Assembly: GCF_001584145.1 (NCBI RefSeq)
Contig: NZ_CP013232.1
Coordinates: 806,001 to 870,000 of the forward strand
Source of the DNA: Collimonas fungivorans
GTDB lineage: Bacteria > Pseudomonadota > Gammaproteobacteria > Burkholderiales > Burkholderiaceae_D
Length of the DNA: 64,000 nucleotides
Reading direction: 5' to 3'
Shown here: positions 35,424 through 45,564 of the stretch, in pieces
Numbering within the stretch: the stretch's first letter is position 1
Layout: the number at the start of each line of letters is the position of its first letter
Position numbers and translations under genes: made by a program
Notes under the pieces: model-generated
Told to the model about the DNA's origin: nothing
The model's input: only the letters and a program-made list of their open reading frames with translations
The model's database searches: none

Positions 35424-35739
35424 TAATCTTCCATAGCGATTTGACATCGCTTGCGTCCGCTTTTCGCGCTAGCGTGGAGCTGCCAGGACGTTTTCCTCAG
35501 GTGCGGCCGGCCAGGTGCGACTACTGTTTCCGGGAGTCAGGGCGGGTAAATGGAACCCGCTCCGGATTTCGAAGGAATTCTCGGTAGAACGGCCCCTCTA
35601 AGTCGCTGTTTGACATTTCGATTCTGGTGCATAATAGTACGAGCGTTCGCATTCTTGCCGGCAGCCGCCGTCTAGCAAGCCAACGCCGGATATTTCCAGA
35701 CGAAGATTTCCAAATACGACCAGACAGGACAGGACTATC
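35424..35739. other. Intergenic stretch before the tetR-fad operon
   Basis: 316 bases with no gene I can support. The first part has no motif I recognise; the last 130 bases hold the candidate promoter/operator listed separately. A minus-strand open frame here (35521-35748) lacks a start context and family resemblance and is ignored. Confidence 0.6.
35610..35652 (+). promoter_or_regulatory. Candidate promoter and TetR operator of the beta-oxidation operon
   Basis: TTGACA (35610-35615), a 16-base spacer and TAATAG (35632-35637) overlap a near-palindrome GTACGAGCGTTCGCA (35638-35652), similar to the ACGnnCGnnCGT half-sites of TetR-type fatty-acid repressors. It sits about 90 bases before the tetR start, so autoregulation of the whole operon is likely (inference). 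Confidence 0.5.
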
Positions 35740-36440
35740 GTGGCACATACTGACATGCCGCCGAAATTCATGCGTAAAGGCGAAATGACGCGGCAGCGAT
35801 TCTCGACGTTGCCATCACGCTGGCGAGCCGTGACGGCCTTGAAGGTCTGACGATCGGCTTGCTGGCTGAAAAAATGAACATGAGCAAATCCGGCGTGTTC
35901 GCCCATTTCGGCTCGCGCGAGGATCTGCAGATCGAAGTGGTGAAGCTGTACCACCGCCAGTTCGAGCAGGAAGTGTTCTATCCGAGCATCAAGGAAGCAC
36001 GCGGCCTGCCGCGCCTGGAATGCATGTTTGGCCGCTGGATCCGGCAGGTGACGATTGAAATCGCCTCCGGTTGCATCTATATCAGCGGCGCCGTCGAATA
36101 CGACGACCGGCCGGGCGAGATCCGCGAGCAGCTGGTGACCATGGTGCGCACCTGGCAGCAGGCTTTGCATCGCTGCACGCTGCAGGCAATCGAAGCCGGC
36201 CACCTGCGCGCCGATACCGACGCTGACCAGCTGGTCTACGAGATGTACGGCCTGATCCTGGGTTTGCATCACGACGCCCGTTTCCTGAAAAAAGCCGGCA
36301 GCGTGGAGCGCGCGCAAAAAGGCTTTGACCGCCTGATCGACAGTTACCGCTCTACACAGGCGGCGCACTCAGCTAGCAAGAAATCCTCGCAAACGAATCA
36401 AAAAATCGCTGCCAAGCCGGCAGCTAGATCAATCCAGTAA
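35740..36440 (+). CDS. TetR-family regulator of fatty-acid degradation, with an apparent 1-base deletion
   Basis: First gene of the beta-oxidation operon. From GTG 35740 (or ATG 35755) the frame reads MPPKFMRKGEMTRQR and then goes out of frame to a TGA. The second frame, from ATT at 35799, reads ILDVAITLASRDGLEGLTIGLLAEKMNMSKSGVFAHFGSREDLQIEVV, a complete TetR helix-turn-helix, and runs to 36440. One base missing near 35797-35799 (GCG-ATT where GCGCATT-like is expected) explains both; the repaired protein would be about 233 residues. If the deletion is real, the first ATG left (35859 onward) lies inside the DNA-binding domain, so the repressor would be inactive. It ends 26 bases before the acyl-CoA dehydrogenase gene. 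Confidence 0.85.
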
Positions 36441-36466
36441 ATACAAACAATCATCAGGAGAGCACC

Positions 36467-38257
36467 ATGGGTCAATACGTCGCGCCACTGCGGGATATGC
36501 AATTCGTCATGCACGAGCTGCTGCATGTAGAAGATGAACTGAAACAATTGCCGAAGCATGCCGAGATCGATGCCGACATCATCAATCAGGTGCTGGAAGA
36601 AGGCGGTAAATTTACCTCCCAGGTACTGTTCCCGCTGAACCATTCGGGCGACCGCGAAGGCTGCCACCACGACAAGGCCACGCACACCGTCACTGCACCG
36701 AAGGGTTTCAAGCAAGCCTACAAGCAGTACGTGGAAGCCGGCTGGCCATCGCTGTCCTGCGATCCTGAGTTCGGCGGCCAGGGCTTGCCGCTGGTGATCA
36801 ACAATTCGTTCTACGAAATGATGAATTCGGCCAACCAGGCCTGGACCATGTACCCGGGCTTGTCGCACGGCGCCTACGAGTGCCTGCACGCACACGGCAC
36901 GCCAGAGCAGCAGGCCCTGTACCTGCCTAAGCTGGTTTCCGGCGAATGGACCGGCACCATGTGCCTGACCGAATCGCATTGCGGCACCGACCTCGGCATG
37001 CTGCGCTCGAAAGCCGAGCCGCAGGCTGACGGTTCCTACAGCATCACCGGCAGCAAGATTTTCATCTCGGCCGGCGAGCACGACATGTCGGAAAACATCC
37101 TGCACCTGGTGCTGGCGCGCCTGCCAGGCGCACCGGAAGGTTCCAAAGGCATTTCGCTGTTCCTGGTGCCGAAGTTCCTGCCGAATGCAGACGGCTCGCT
37201 GGGTGCGCGCAATCCGATCACCTGCGGCGCCATCGAAGAAAAAATGGGCATCCACGGCAACTCGACCTGCCAGATGAACCTGGACGGCGCCACCGGCTGG
37301 ATCATCGGCGCTCCGCACAAGGGCTTGAACGCGATGTTCGTGTTCATGAACGCTGCCCGCCTCGGTGTCGGCATGCAAGGCCTGGGCTTGACTGAAGTGG
37401 CTTATCAGAACGCGCTGGTGTACGCCAAGGACCGCATCCAGATGCGCAGCCTGTCGGGCATCAAGGCGCCGGACAAGCCGGCCGATCCGATCATCGTCCA
37501 TCCAGACGTGCGCCGCATGCTGTTGACGGCAAAAGCGTATGCCGAAGGCGCGCGCGCTTTCTGTTCTTACGTCGCGCTGCAGCTGGACAAGGAACTGAAC
37601 CACCCGGACGAGCAAGTGCGCAAGGACTGCGCCGATGAGGTTGCCCTGCTGACCCCTGTGGTCAAGGCCTTCATCACCGACAACGCCTGGACAGCGACAT
37701 CGGAATGCATGCAGGTCTACGGCGGCCACGGTTTCATCGCCGAATGGGGCATGGAGCAGTATGTGCGCGACGCCCGCATCAACATGATCTACGAAGGCAC
37801 CAACACCATCCAGTCGCTCGACCTGCTGGGCCGCAAGGTATTGATGGACAACGGCGCCAAGCTGAAGAAATTCGGCGCCAAGGTGCAAGCCTTCATCGAA
37901 GAAAACGGCGCCGACGAAGCCTTGTCGGAATTCATCACGCCGCTGGCCGACCTCGGCGACAAGGTCAGCAAGCTGACCATGGAAATCGGCATGAAGGCTT
38001 TCCAGAATCCGGACGAAGCCGGCGCTGCAGCCGTACCTTACCTGCGCGTAGTTGGCCACCTGGTGTACGCCTATTTCTTTGCGCAAATGGCAAAGATCGC
38101 TTTGGCCAAGCAAGATTCAGGCGACAAGTTCTACGTTTCCAAGCTGGCGACCGCACGTTTCTACTTCGCTCGCCTGCTGCCGGAAACCGCAATGCTGATT
38201 CGTCAGGCGCGTTCCGGTTCGGGCAGCTTGATGGCGCTGGACGCAGATTTGTTCTAA
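36467..38257 (+). CDS. Acyl-CoA dehydrogenase, long form with C-terminal extension
   Basis: A 596-residue FAD flavoenzyme for the first beta-oxidation step. 'GTMCLTESHCGTDLGMLRSKA' and 'YSITGSKIFISAGEHDM' are the flavin-binding loops, 'CMQVYGGHGFIAEWGMEQYVRDARINMIYEGTNTIQSLDLLGRK' is the C-terminal motif with the catalytic Glu in 'YEGTNTIQ'. The ~130-residue extension after it is typical of DmdC/FadE-like long enzymes. The 3' end has a short tandem duplication that includes the stop codon. Confidence 0.94.
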   Translation: MGQYVAPLRDMQFVMHELLHVEDELKQLPKHAEIDADIINQVLEEGGKFTSQVLFPLNHSGDREGCHHDKATHTVTAPKGFKQAYKQYVEAGWPSLSCDPEFGGQGLPLVINNSFYEMMNSANQAWTMYPGLSHGAYECLHAHGTPEQQALYLPKLVSGEWTGTMCLTESHCGTDLGMLRSKAEPQADGSYSITGSKIFISAGEHDMSENILHLVLARLPGAPEGSKGISLFLVPKFLPNADGSLGARNPITCGAIEEKMGIHGNSTCQMNLDGATGWIIGAPHKGLNAMFVFMNAARLGVGMQGLGLTEVAYQNALVYAKDRIQMRSLSGIKAPDKPADPIIVHPDVRRMLLTAKAYAEGARAFCSYVALQLDKELNHPDEQVRKDCADEVALLTPVVKAFITDNAWTATSECMQVYGGHGFIAEWGMEQYVRDARINMIYEGTNTIQSLDLLGRKVLMDNGAKLKKFGAKVQAFIEENGADEALSEFITPLADLGDKVSKLTMEIGMKAFQNPDEAGAAAVPYLRVVGHLVYAYFFAQMAKIALAKQDSGDKFYVSKLATARFYFARLLPETAMLIRQARSGSGSLMALDADLF

Positions 38258-38271
38258 TGGATTTGTTCTAA
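38246..38271 (+). repeat. Tandem duplication of the acyl-CoA dehydrogenase gene end
   Basis: GATTTGTTCTAATG (38246-38259) is followed by GATTTGTTCTAA (38260-38271): the last codons and stop codon are repeated in tandem with a 14-base period. The CDS stops in the first copy. Confidence 0.75.
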
Positions 38272-38343
38272 ATAAGCCGTAAGGCGGGCCTGGCGCCATC
38301 GGCGCGGGCCTGCACTCCCAACAGACTGACCAAGGAGAAACAA

Positions 38344-40731
<2,388 letters not shown>

Positions 40732-40748
40732 TCAAACAGGAGCAGGAA

Positions 40749-41942
40749 ATGACTAAACAACTTCAAGATGCGTACATCGTCGCCGCTACCCGCACGCCAA
40801 TCGGCAAGGCGCCGCGCGGCATGTTCAAGAACACACGCCCGGACGACCTGCTGGTGCGCGTAATGCAATCGGCGCTGGCGCAAGTGCCAGGCCTGGATCC
40901 GAAACTGATCGAAGATGCCATCATCGGCTGCTCGTTCCCGGAAGGTGCGCAAGGCCTGAACATGGCGCGCAATGCCATTATTCTGGCCGGTTTGCCGAAT
41001 ACCATCGGTGGCGTCACCGTCAACCGTTATTGCGCTTCCGGCATCACCGCGGTAGCGATGGCGGCTGACCGCATCCGTGTCGGCCAGGCCGACGTCATGT
41101 TCGCCGGCGGCGCCGAATCGATGTCGATGGTGCCGATGATGGGTTTCCATCCATCGGTCAACATGGAAGTGTTCAAGGACGAAAACGTCGGCCTGGCCTA
41201 CGGCATGGGCCTGACCGGCGAAAGAGTGGCGCAGCAATGGAAAATCTCGCGCGAAGCGCAGGATGCATTCGCGCTGGAATCGCACCGTCGCGCACTGGCG
41301 GCGCAAGCGGCCGGCGAGTTCAACGACGAAATGACTTCGGTCGAGATCATCGAGCGCTTCCCTAACCTGGCGACCGGCCAGATCGATACCAAGACCCGCA
41401 CCGTCGATCGCGACGAAGGCGCCCGCGAATCCACCATGGAAGGCCTGGCCAAGCTGAAGGCAGTGTTTGCCGCCAAAGGCACGGTCACCGCCGGCAACTC
41501 TTCGCAAACTTCGGACGGCGCTGGTGCGCTGCTGCTGGTCAGCGAAAAGATCCTGAAGCAATTCAACCTGACGCCGCTGGCGCGTTTCGCCTCGTTTGCA
41601 GTGCGCGGCGTACCGCCGGAAATCATGGGTATCGGTCCTAAAGAAGCGATCCCGGCAGCGTTGCGCGCCGCCGGCATCACCCAGGACCAGCTGGACTGGA
41701 TCGAACTGAACGAAGCATTTGCAGCGCAATCGCTGGCAGTGATCCAGGACCTCGGCCTGGATCCGGCCAAGGTCAACCCGATGGGCGGTGCGATCGCCCT
41801 CGGCCATCCGCTGGGTGCGACCGGCGCCATCCGTTCGGCGACCACGATCCACGCCATGCGCCGCCACAACCTGAAGTACGGCATGGTGACCATGTGCGTC
41901 GGGGCCGGCATGGGCGCCGCGGGTATTTTCGAGCGCATGTAA
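40749..41942 (+). CDS. Acetyl-CoA C-acyltransferase (thiolase)
   Basis: A 397-residue thiolase that closes each beta-oxidation round. Nucleophile Cys95 ('VNRYCASGITAVAMAADRI'), the His of 'GGAIALGHPLGATGAIRS' and the C-terminal Cys of 'MVTMCVGAGMGAAGIFE' are intact. ATG 40749 has AGGAGCAGG just upstream; longer in-frame starts would overlap the preceding gene by over 100 bases. Confidence 0.95.
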   Translation: MTKQLQDAYIVAATRTPIGKAPRGMFKNTRPDDLLVRVMQSALAQVPGLDPKLIEDAIIGCSFPEGAQGLNMARNAIILAGLPNTIGGVTVNRYCASGITAVAMAADRIRVGQADVMFAGGAESMSMVPMMGFHPSVNMEVFKDENVGLAYGMGLTGERVAQQWKISREAQDAFALESHRRALAAQAAGEFNDEMTSVEIIERFPNLATGQIDTKTRTVDRDEGARESTMEGLAKLKAVFAAKGTVTAGNSSQTSDGAGALLLVSEKILKQFNLTPLARFASFAVRGVPPEIMGIGPKEAIPAALRAAGITQDQLDWIELNEAFAAQSLAVIQDLGLDPAKVNPMGGAIALGHPLGATGAIRSATTIHAMRRHNLKYGMVTMCVGAGMGAAGIFERM

Positions 41943-41992
41943 TCACGCATTTAATCAATTAATCAGATTGTCATAAGCAATCGTCAAAAACG

Positions 41993-42028
41993 AAAAAGCC
42001 GTACAGCTACCGCCGTGCGGCTTTTTTG
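41993..42028 (+). terminator. Rho-independent terminator of the beta-oxidation operon
   Basis: Stem AAAAAGCCGTAC/GTGCGGCTTTTTT (one G-U pair) with a short loop and T-run, about 50 bases after the thiolase stop. Confidence 0.85.
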
Positions 42029-42077
42029 TCTCTTTGAATCAAGGCGCTGCACGCTGCAGGCCGAACCGGAGTAGCAG

Positions 42078-42842
42078 ATGGATATATTGACCAGCAAGGA
42101 AAACGGCATCCTGACGATCGAATTCAATCGCCTGGAAAAGAAAAACGCGATTACCGCCGCCATGTACCAGACCATGGTCGACGCACTGAAAGATGCGGAG
42201 AGCGACAGCACGGTAAGAGCGATCCTGTTCACCGGCAAGCCGCAGATTTTCAGCGCCGGCAACGACCTCGAAGATTTCATGAAGAACCGGCCGACCGGTT
42301 CCGACAGCCCGGTGTTCCAGTTCCTGTGGCAGATCAGCCATGCCAGCAAGCCGCTGGTGGCTGCGGTAGCGGGTGCTGCGGTCGGCATCGGCACTACCTT
42401 GCTGATGCATTGCGACCTGGTGTATGCGGCCGACAATGCGCGGTTTTCAATGCCCTTCACCCAGCTTGGCCTGTGCCCGGAAGCAGCCTCCAGCCTGATC
42501 CTGCCGCAGATCGCCGGTTATCAGCGCGCAGCCGAAAAGCTGCTGCTGGGCGAAGCCTTCACGGCGGAAGAAGCCGCGTCCATGGGCTTGGTCAACAAGG
42601 TCTTGCCGGCGGAAGAACTGCTGGCGTTTGCTCAAGCGCAGGCGGCCAAGCTGGTGGCTTTACCTGCAGCGTCGATCCGCGTTACTAAGCGGTTGATGAA
42701 GGGCGGCCAGATTGCTGAGGTGGAAGCGCGGATGGCGCAGGAGGTCGAACACTTTGGCGCGATGCTGGCGGCGCCTGAGGCGGCTGAGGCGTTTACTGCG
42801 TTCTTTGAGCGGCGTAAGCCTGACTTCAGCAAATTTTGCTGA
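42078..42842 (+). CDS. Enoyl-CoA hydratase/isomerase family protein
   Basis: A 254-residue crotonase with the oxyanion loops 'KPQIFSAGNDLEDFMKN' (about 55-71) and 'AAVGIGTTLLMHCDLVYAADNARFSMPFTQLGLCPEAASSL' (about 98-138). The Asp/Asn pattern in place of the two hydratase Glu residues suggests an isomerase or another crotonase activity rather than a classical hydratase (inference). It follows a terminator, so it has its own promoter, and is closed by another terminator. Confidence 0.92.
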   Translation: MDILTSKENGILTIEFNRLEKKNAITAAMYQTMVDALKDAESDSTVRAILFTGKPQIFSAGNDLEDFMKNRPTGSDSPVFQFLWQISHASKPLVAAVAGAAVGIGTTLLMHCDLVYAADNARFSMPFTQLGLCPEAASSLILPQIAGYQRAAEKLLLGEAFTAEEAASMGLVNKVLPAEELLAFAQAQAAKLVALPAASIRVTKRLMKGGQIAEVEARMAQEVEHFGAMLAAPEAAEAFTAFFERRKPDFSKFC

Positions 42843-42865
42843 GCAGCGATTTCATCGCGATCGTA

Positions 42866-42890
42866 AAAAACCGACTGTATGTCGGTTTTT
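42866..42890 (+). terminator. Rho-independent terminator after enoyl-CoA hydratase; left edge of island
   Basis: Perfect stem AAAAACCGAC/GTCGGTTTTT with loop TGTAT. The sequence becomes clearly AT-richer immediately after it, which marks the left edge of the accessory island. Confidence 0.9.
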
Positions 42891-43118
42891 ATGAGCACTA
42901 AGGATATGTGTATTGGTACAGATGCATCATTGCAGACGCCCAACTGGAACTATAGTGGAGATTATCTAATACTCTTTGCAAGTTATTTTCTACGAAACAC
43001 AATATATTGCGCTTGCAGTTCCACCCAACATCTGCCCAAATTCTTTCTTTAGTCACTCAAGAAGAGTTCGCTTATTCTTCTTCGTGGACATCGGCAGAAA
43101 ATCATAATTGGTCACCAA

Positions 43119-43805
43119 TTATGACTGCGTTTCGGGTGCTTTGTACGGCGATATTTCCGATGCACTTCTCGCTTTTTGCAAATCCTTTGGACTTGTAGGA
43201 AATGCTTCTGCTTCAGTATTTATTTGATGATAATCAGAATAGAGCTTATCGTACTCGGTCCACAAATCTGCCGACGAATACGGTACGTCTAGATGTTTTT
43301 GTTGCAGGCCCTTACATTGTCTCGAAATATGGACATAACGATTTCCGATGGCGCGGTGTCCTTCTGACGCCTTATGAAAATTAAAAAAAGTCTGAATCCC
43401 GCTCAAGCTAGCAGCTCCAAACGCCAAAAAAATAGAAAATATGCCAAGCCATCCGTTGGGAATAGAATGGTGTGGTTCTGCTGATGGTGTTTCTTGCATT
43501 CGATCAGTATTTTTACTGATAACAGACGTACCTTGATCATCGATTGCAATCGTCGAATTTAGAGGTGTCGTAGATACCGATGCCTTGGATGGTTTTTCCA
43601 ATGGTGTCAATAACGGAGGACTTGTCCCTTGAAGACTTACAAGAACGATGCCTACGAATAAATTGGCTATTATCACGGGCACTCCGTAGAATCGATGCCA
43701 AAACATCTTTCGATCACTTGCGTTGAAATGCTTACTTTTTCCAATCTTTGAGTCGATTCGCAACTCATCAATCGCCGCCAGCGCACCAGTATTTGTATTT
43801 GCCAT
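43119..43805 (-). CDS. Small two-TM SLATT-like membrane protein, third gene of the defence set
   Basis: A 228-residue protein with two predicted membrane helices (about residues 37-58, 'FYGVPVIIANLFVGIVLVSL', and about 120-143, 'GWLGIFSIFLAFGAASLSGIQTFF'), separated by a Ser/Thr-rich loop of ~60 residues. Before TM1 lies 'NASDRKMFWHRFY' and after TM2 the helix 'FHKASEGHRAIGNRYVHISRQCK', the pattern of SLATT-domain proteins, which serve as membrane effectors in nucleotide-signalled immunity. The long loop is unusual for SLATT, so the family call is tentative. ATG 43805 starts 1 base after the TAA of the nuclease gene (43807-43809), with GGAG 14-17 bases before it; longer in-frame starts at 43844 and 43865 would overlap that gene. 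Confidence 0.65.
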   Translation of the reverse strand: MANTNTGALAAIDELRIDSKIGKSKHFNASDRKMFWHRFYGVPVIIANLFVGIVLVSLQGTSPPLLTPLEKPSKASVSTTPLNSTIAIDDQGTSVISKNTDRMQETPSAEPHHSIPNGWLGIFSIFLAFGAASLSGIQTFFNFHKASEGHRAIGNRYVHISRQCKGLQQKHLDVPYSSADLWTEYDKLYSDYHQINTEAEAFPTSPKDLQKARSASEISPYKAPETQS

Positions 43806-43806
43806 C

Positions 43807-45564
43807 TTAGCTTTTGCTCCAATTTGATTGTTGTAAAACGCCATTAGCTCGCCGCAATAATTCAATGGCTATGCCTTTTCCTGAGATTGCTATTCCAATT
43901 TCAGAGCATGAGTTATCCATTGGGTCGGCGGAAAGCCAGTTCTGACTCGTTATCACAATATTGTCGTCATCCCACGTTAAAAATTTCGCATGCAAGCTAG
44001 GTGCAATGATCTTATTGAAGATCAAATTTTCCGTAGTATTGTTTTTAATTAATTCTTCGACTAAAGCGGCGTCCGAGATGCCGGAAAGGAGCTCGTAATA
44101 TAGATTTACTTTGACTCCATTAGCATTTATAGCAGCCATAGCGGGTACGAACACAAGAGTATCGGCGTTTAAGCTAACGCGATGGCTGACGACATTTATA
44201 CTATTGATGGCCTCATCCCTCGCTTGTAGCATATACTCGTTATGGTCCGAGCCAAGAACGATAGAGGCGGTGAAAGTCTCATTTGAATGGTGTATTTCGG
44301 CGTGCCTGGTTAGATTGGCTGCCTGTGCAGCCAAGTCTCCTGCTAAATTCGACCAATGCCCACTCTTTCCGATAGCCAGTTTTGAAAGTTTAGCGGCAAT
44401 ATCTCCTACAATTTGCGGTGACGAAAACACAATGGAGACATCAAAACTTCTAAAGCTTGAACTGAGCCAGTTGCACGAGCCGATACAACCGATCATTTTT
44501 CCATTGCCATCGTCGGCAAACAATATTTTTGCATGAGAGTCTGTTGTGTGCCTGTGCAGCCGAATACGCTCCAACATCACTTCGTCGTGCAGCATATTAC
44601 GGCACGTTGCGACCTCGTCCTGAATTTTATTGGTACCGTCTGGATCAGTCGATTTTCCCCATAAAATATCGATACGAACGCCGCGTCTCGCCGCAGCCTC
44701 CAAGATTTGCAAATGTTCTTCGAAACGAAGAGAATTAATGAACGTTGAATGTAAAACTATCCAAGATATTGCCTTGTTGATCGTCTCGACAAAGAATTTT
44801 TTGTGCTCATCGCCACCGACGATAAGATCACGATTATTAAAATCAATTTTGAATATTTTTCTCACGGAATAATCGGGAGAAAGAATTTCTTCTTGATGAG
44901 TAATATCAGTTTCTGTCGAGGCATTTGCGAATACAGCATTCCTAATTCGCTTGTGAAGCTCCTGAGGGGCGGATGGTGGTAACCCCTCTATTTCGCCATC
45001 AGATATAGTCACAATTGCAAATCGGTCTAGAAATCTGGACGCCAAGGGCTCTACACCTCTGCAATGCTCGTCCTCATCCAAAAGTGTTGAAATTATTTCG
45101 TCGAGTTCAAGTTTGTCCGCGCTCTGTTCAATTGGTAGCTCAAGAACAGCTGTGTGGTCTGTTAGTTTATTGAGTTGGGTTCTGCTGCGAAGTGTTAAAT
45201 CGCGTGCTCGAAATACTGTCCCTGTAATGCCGTCAATTACAAAGCTTGATCGCTTTGATATCTGGCGCGTTACGGCCGGTAAAGTGTCGTTCGACACCAC
45301 GCTTTTTCCGGCATTAGTAATCTTGAACGCAATATCATCTTTACGATTCACTATTTCGACCCATCCTACTCGCATGAGTCGGCTCATTACCTCGACAACT
45401 AACCGCCATGGTAAACTTGTGTTCGTGACTGTTTCTGCGGCGCTCTTCGGTTCAGCGACAAGTGAAAATAGGAGTAAATGCTCAACTGCATTCCACTTCC
45501 GGCCCTTGTCGACATACAGCCGTACAGTGGCAAATCGAAGCGGTATCGCAACAGTAATACTCAT
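43807..45564 (-). CDS. PLD-family nuclease of a type I Mokosh-like defence system
   Basis: A 585-residue protein. Residues ~20-80 look like a winged-helix domain ('HLLLFSLVAEPKSAAETVTNTSLPWRLVVEVMSRLMRVGWVEIV'). The rest has two phospholipase-D/nuclease motifs: His344-x-Lys346-x4-Asp351 ('HAKILFADD', followed by GSCNWLSSS) and His525-x-Lys527-x4-Asp532 ('HAKFLTWDD', followed by TSQNWLSA). Both HxKxxxxD sets are complete, so a catalytically competent pseudo-dimer is likely. Its ATG overlaps the helicase TGA by 4 bases. Helicase plus PLD nuclease is the Mokosh type I pair (mkoA-mkoB); the name is given by architecture, not by database search. Confidence 0.85.
   Translation of the reverse strand: MSITVAIPLRFATVRLYVDKGRKWNAVEHLLLFSLVAEPKSAAETVTNTSLPWRLVVEVMSRLMRVGWVEIVNRKDDIAFKITNAGKSVVSNDTLPAVTRQISKRSSFVIDGITGTVFRARDLTLRSRTQLNKLTDHTAVLELPIEQSADKLELDEIISTLLDEDEHCRGVEPLASRFLDRFAIVTISDGEIEGLPPSAPQELHKRIRNAVFANASTETDITHQEEILSPDYSVRKIFKIDFNNRDLIVGGDEHKKFFVETINKAISWIVLHSTFINSLRFEEHLQILEAAARRGVRIDILWGKSTDPDGTNKIQDEVATCRNMLHDEVMLERIRLHRHTTDSHAKILFADDGNGKMIGCIGSCNWLSSSFRSFDVSIVFSSPQIVGDIAAKLSKLAIGKSGHWSNLAGDLAAQAANLTRHAEIHHSNETFTASIVLGSDHNEYMLQARDEAINSINVVSHRVSLNADTLVFVPAMAAINANGVKVNLYYELLSGISDAALVEELIKNNTTENLIFNKIIAPSLHAKFLTWDDDNIVITSQNWLSADPMDNSCSEIGIAISGKGIAIELLRRANGVLQQSNWSKS

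Noticed and set aside
35521..35748. 75-codon minus-strand frame upstream of tetR
   Set aside because: No ribosome site and no family resemblance, and it overlaps the likely promoter/operator.
36398..38113. 571-codon minus-strand open frame antisense to the acyl-CoA dehydrogenase gene
   Set aside because: Shadow of the true gene; composition typical of antisense GC-rich frames.
42891..43118. Short plus-strand frame (43007-43198) at the left edge of the island
   Set aside because: No ribosome site, Leu/Phe/Ser-rich chance composition, and it overlaps the SLATT-like gene on the other strand.
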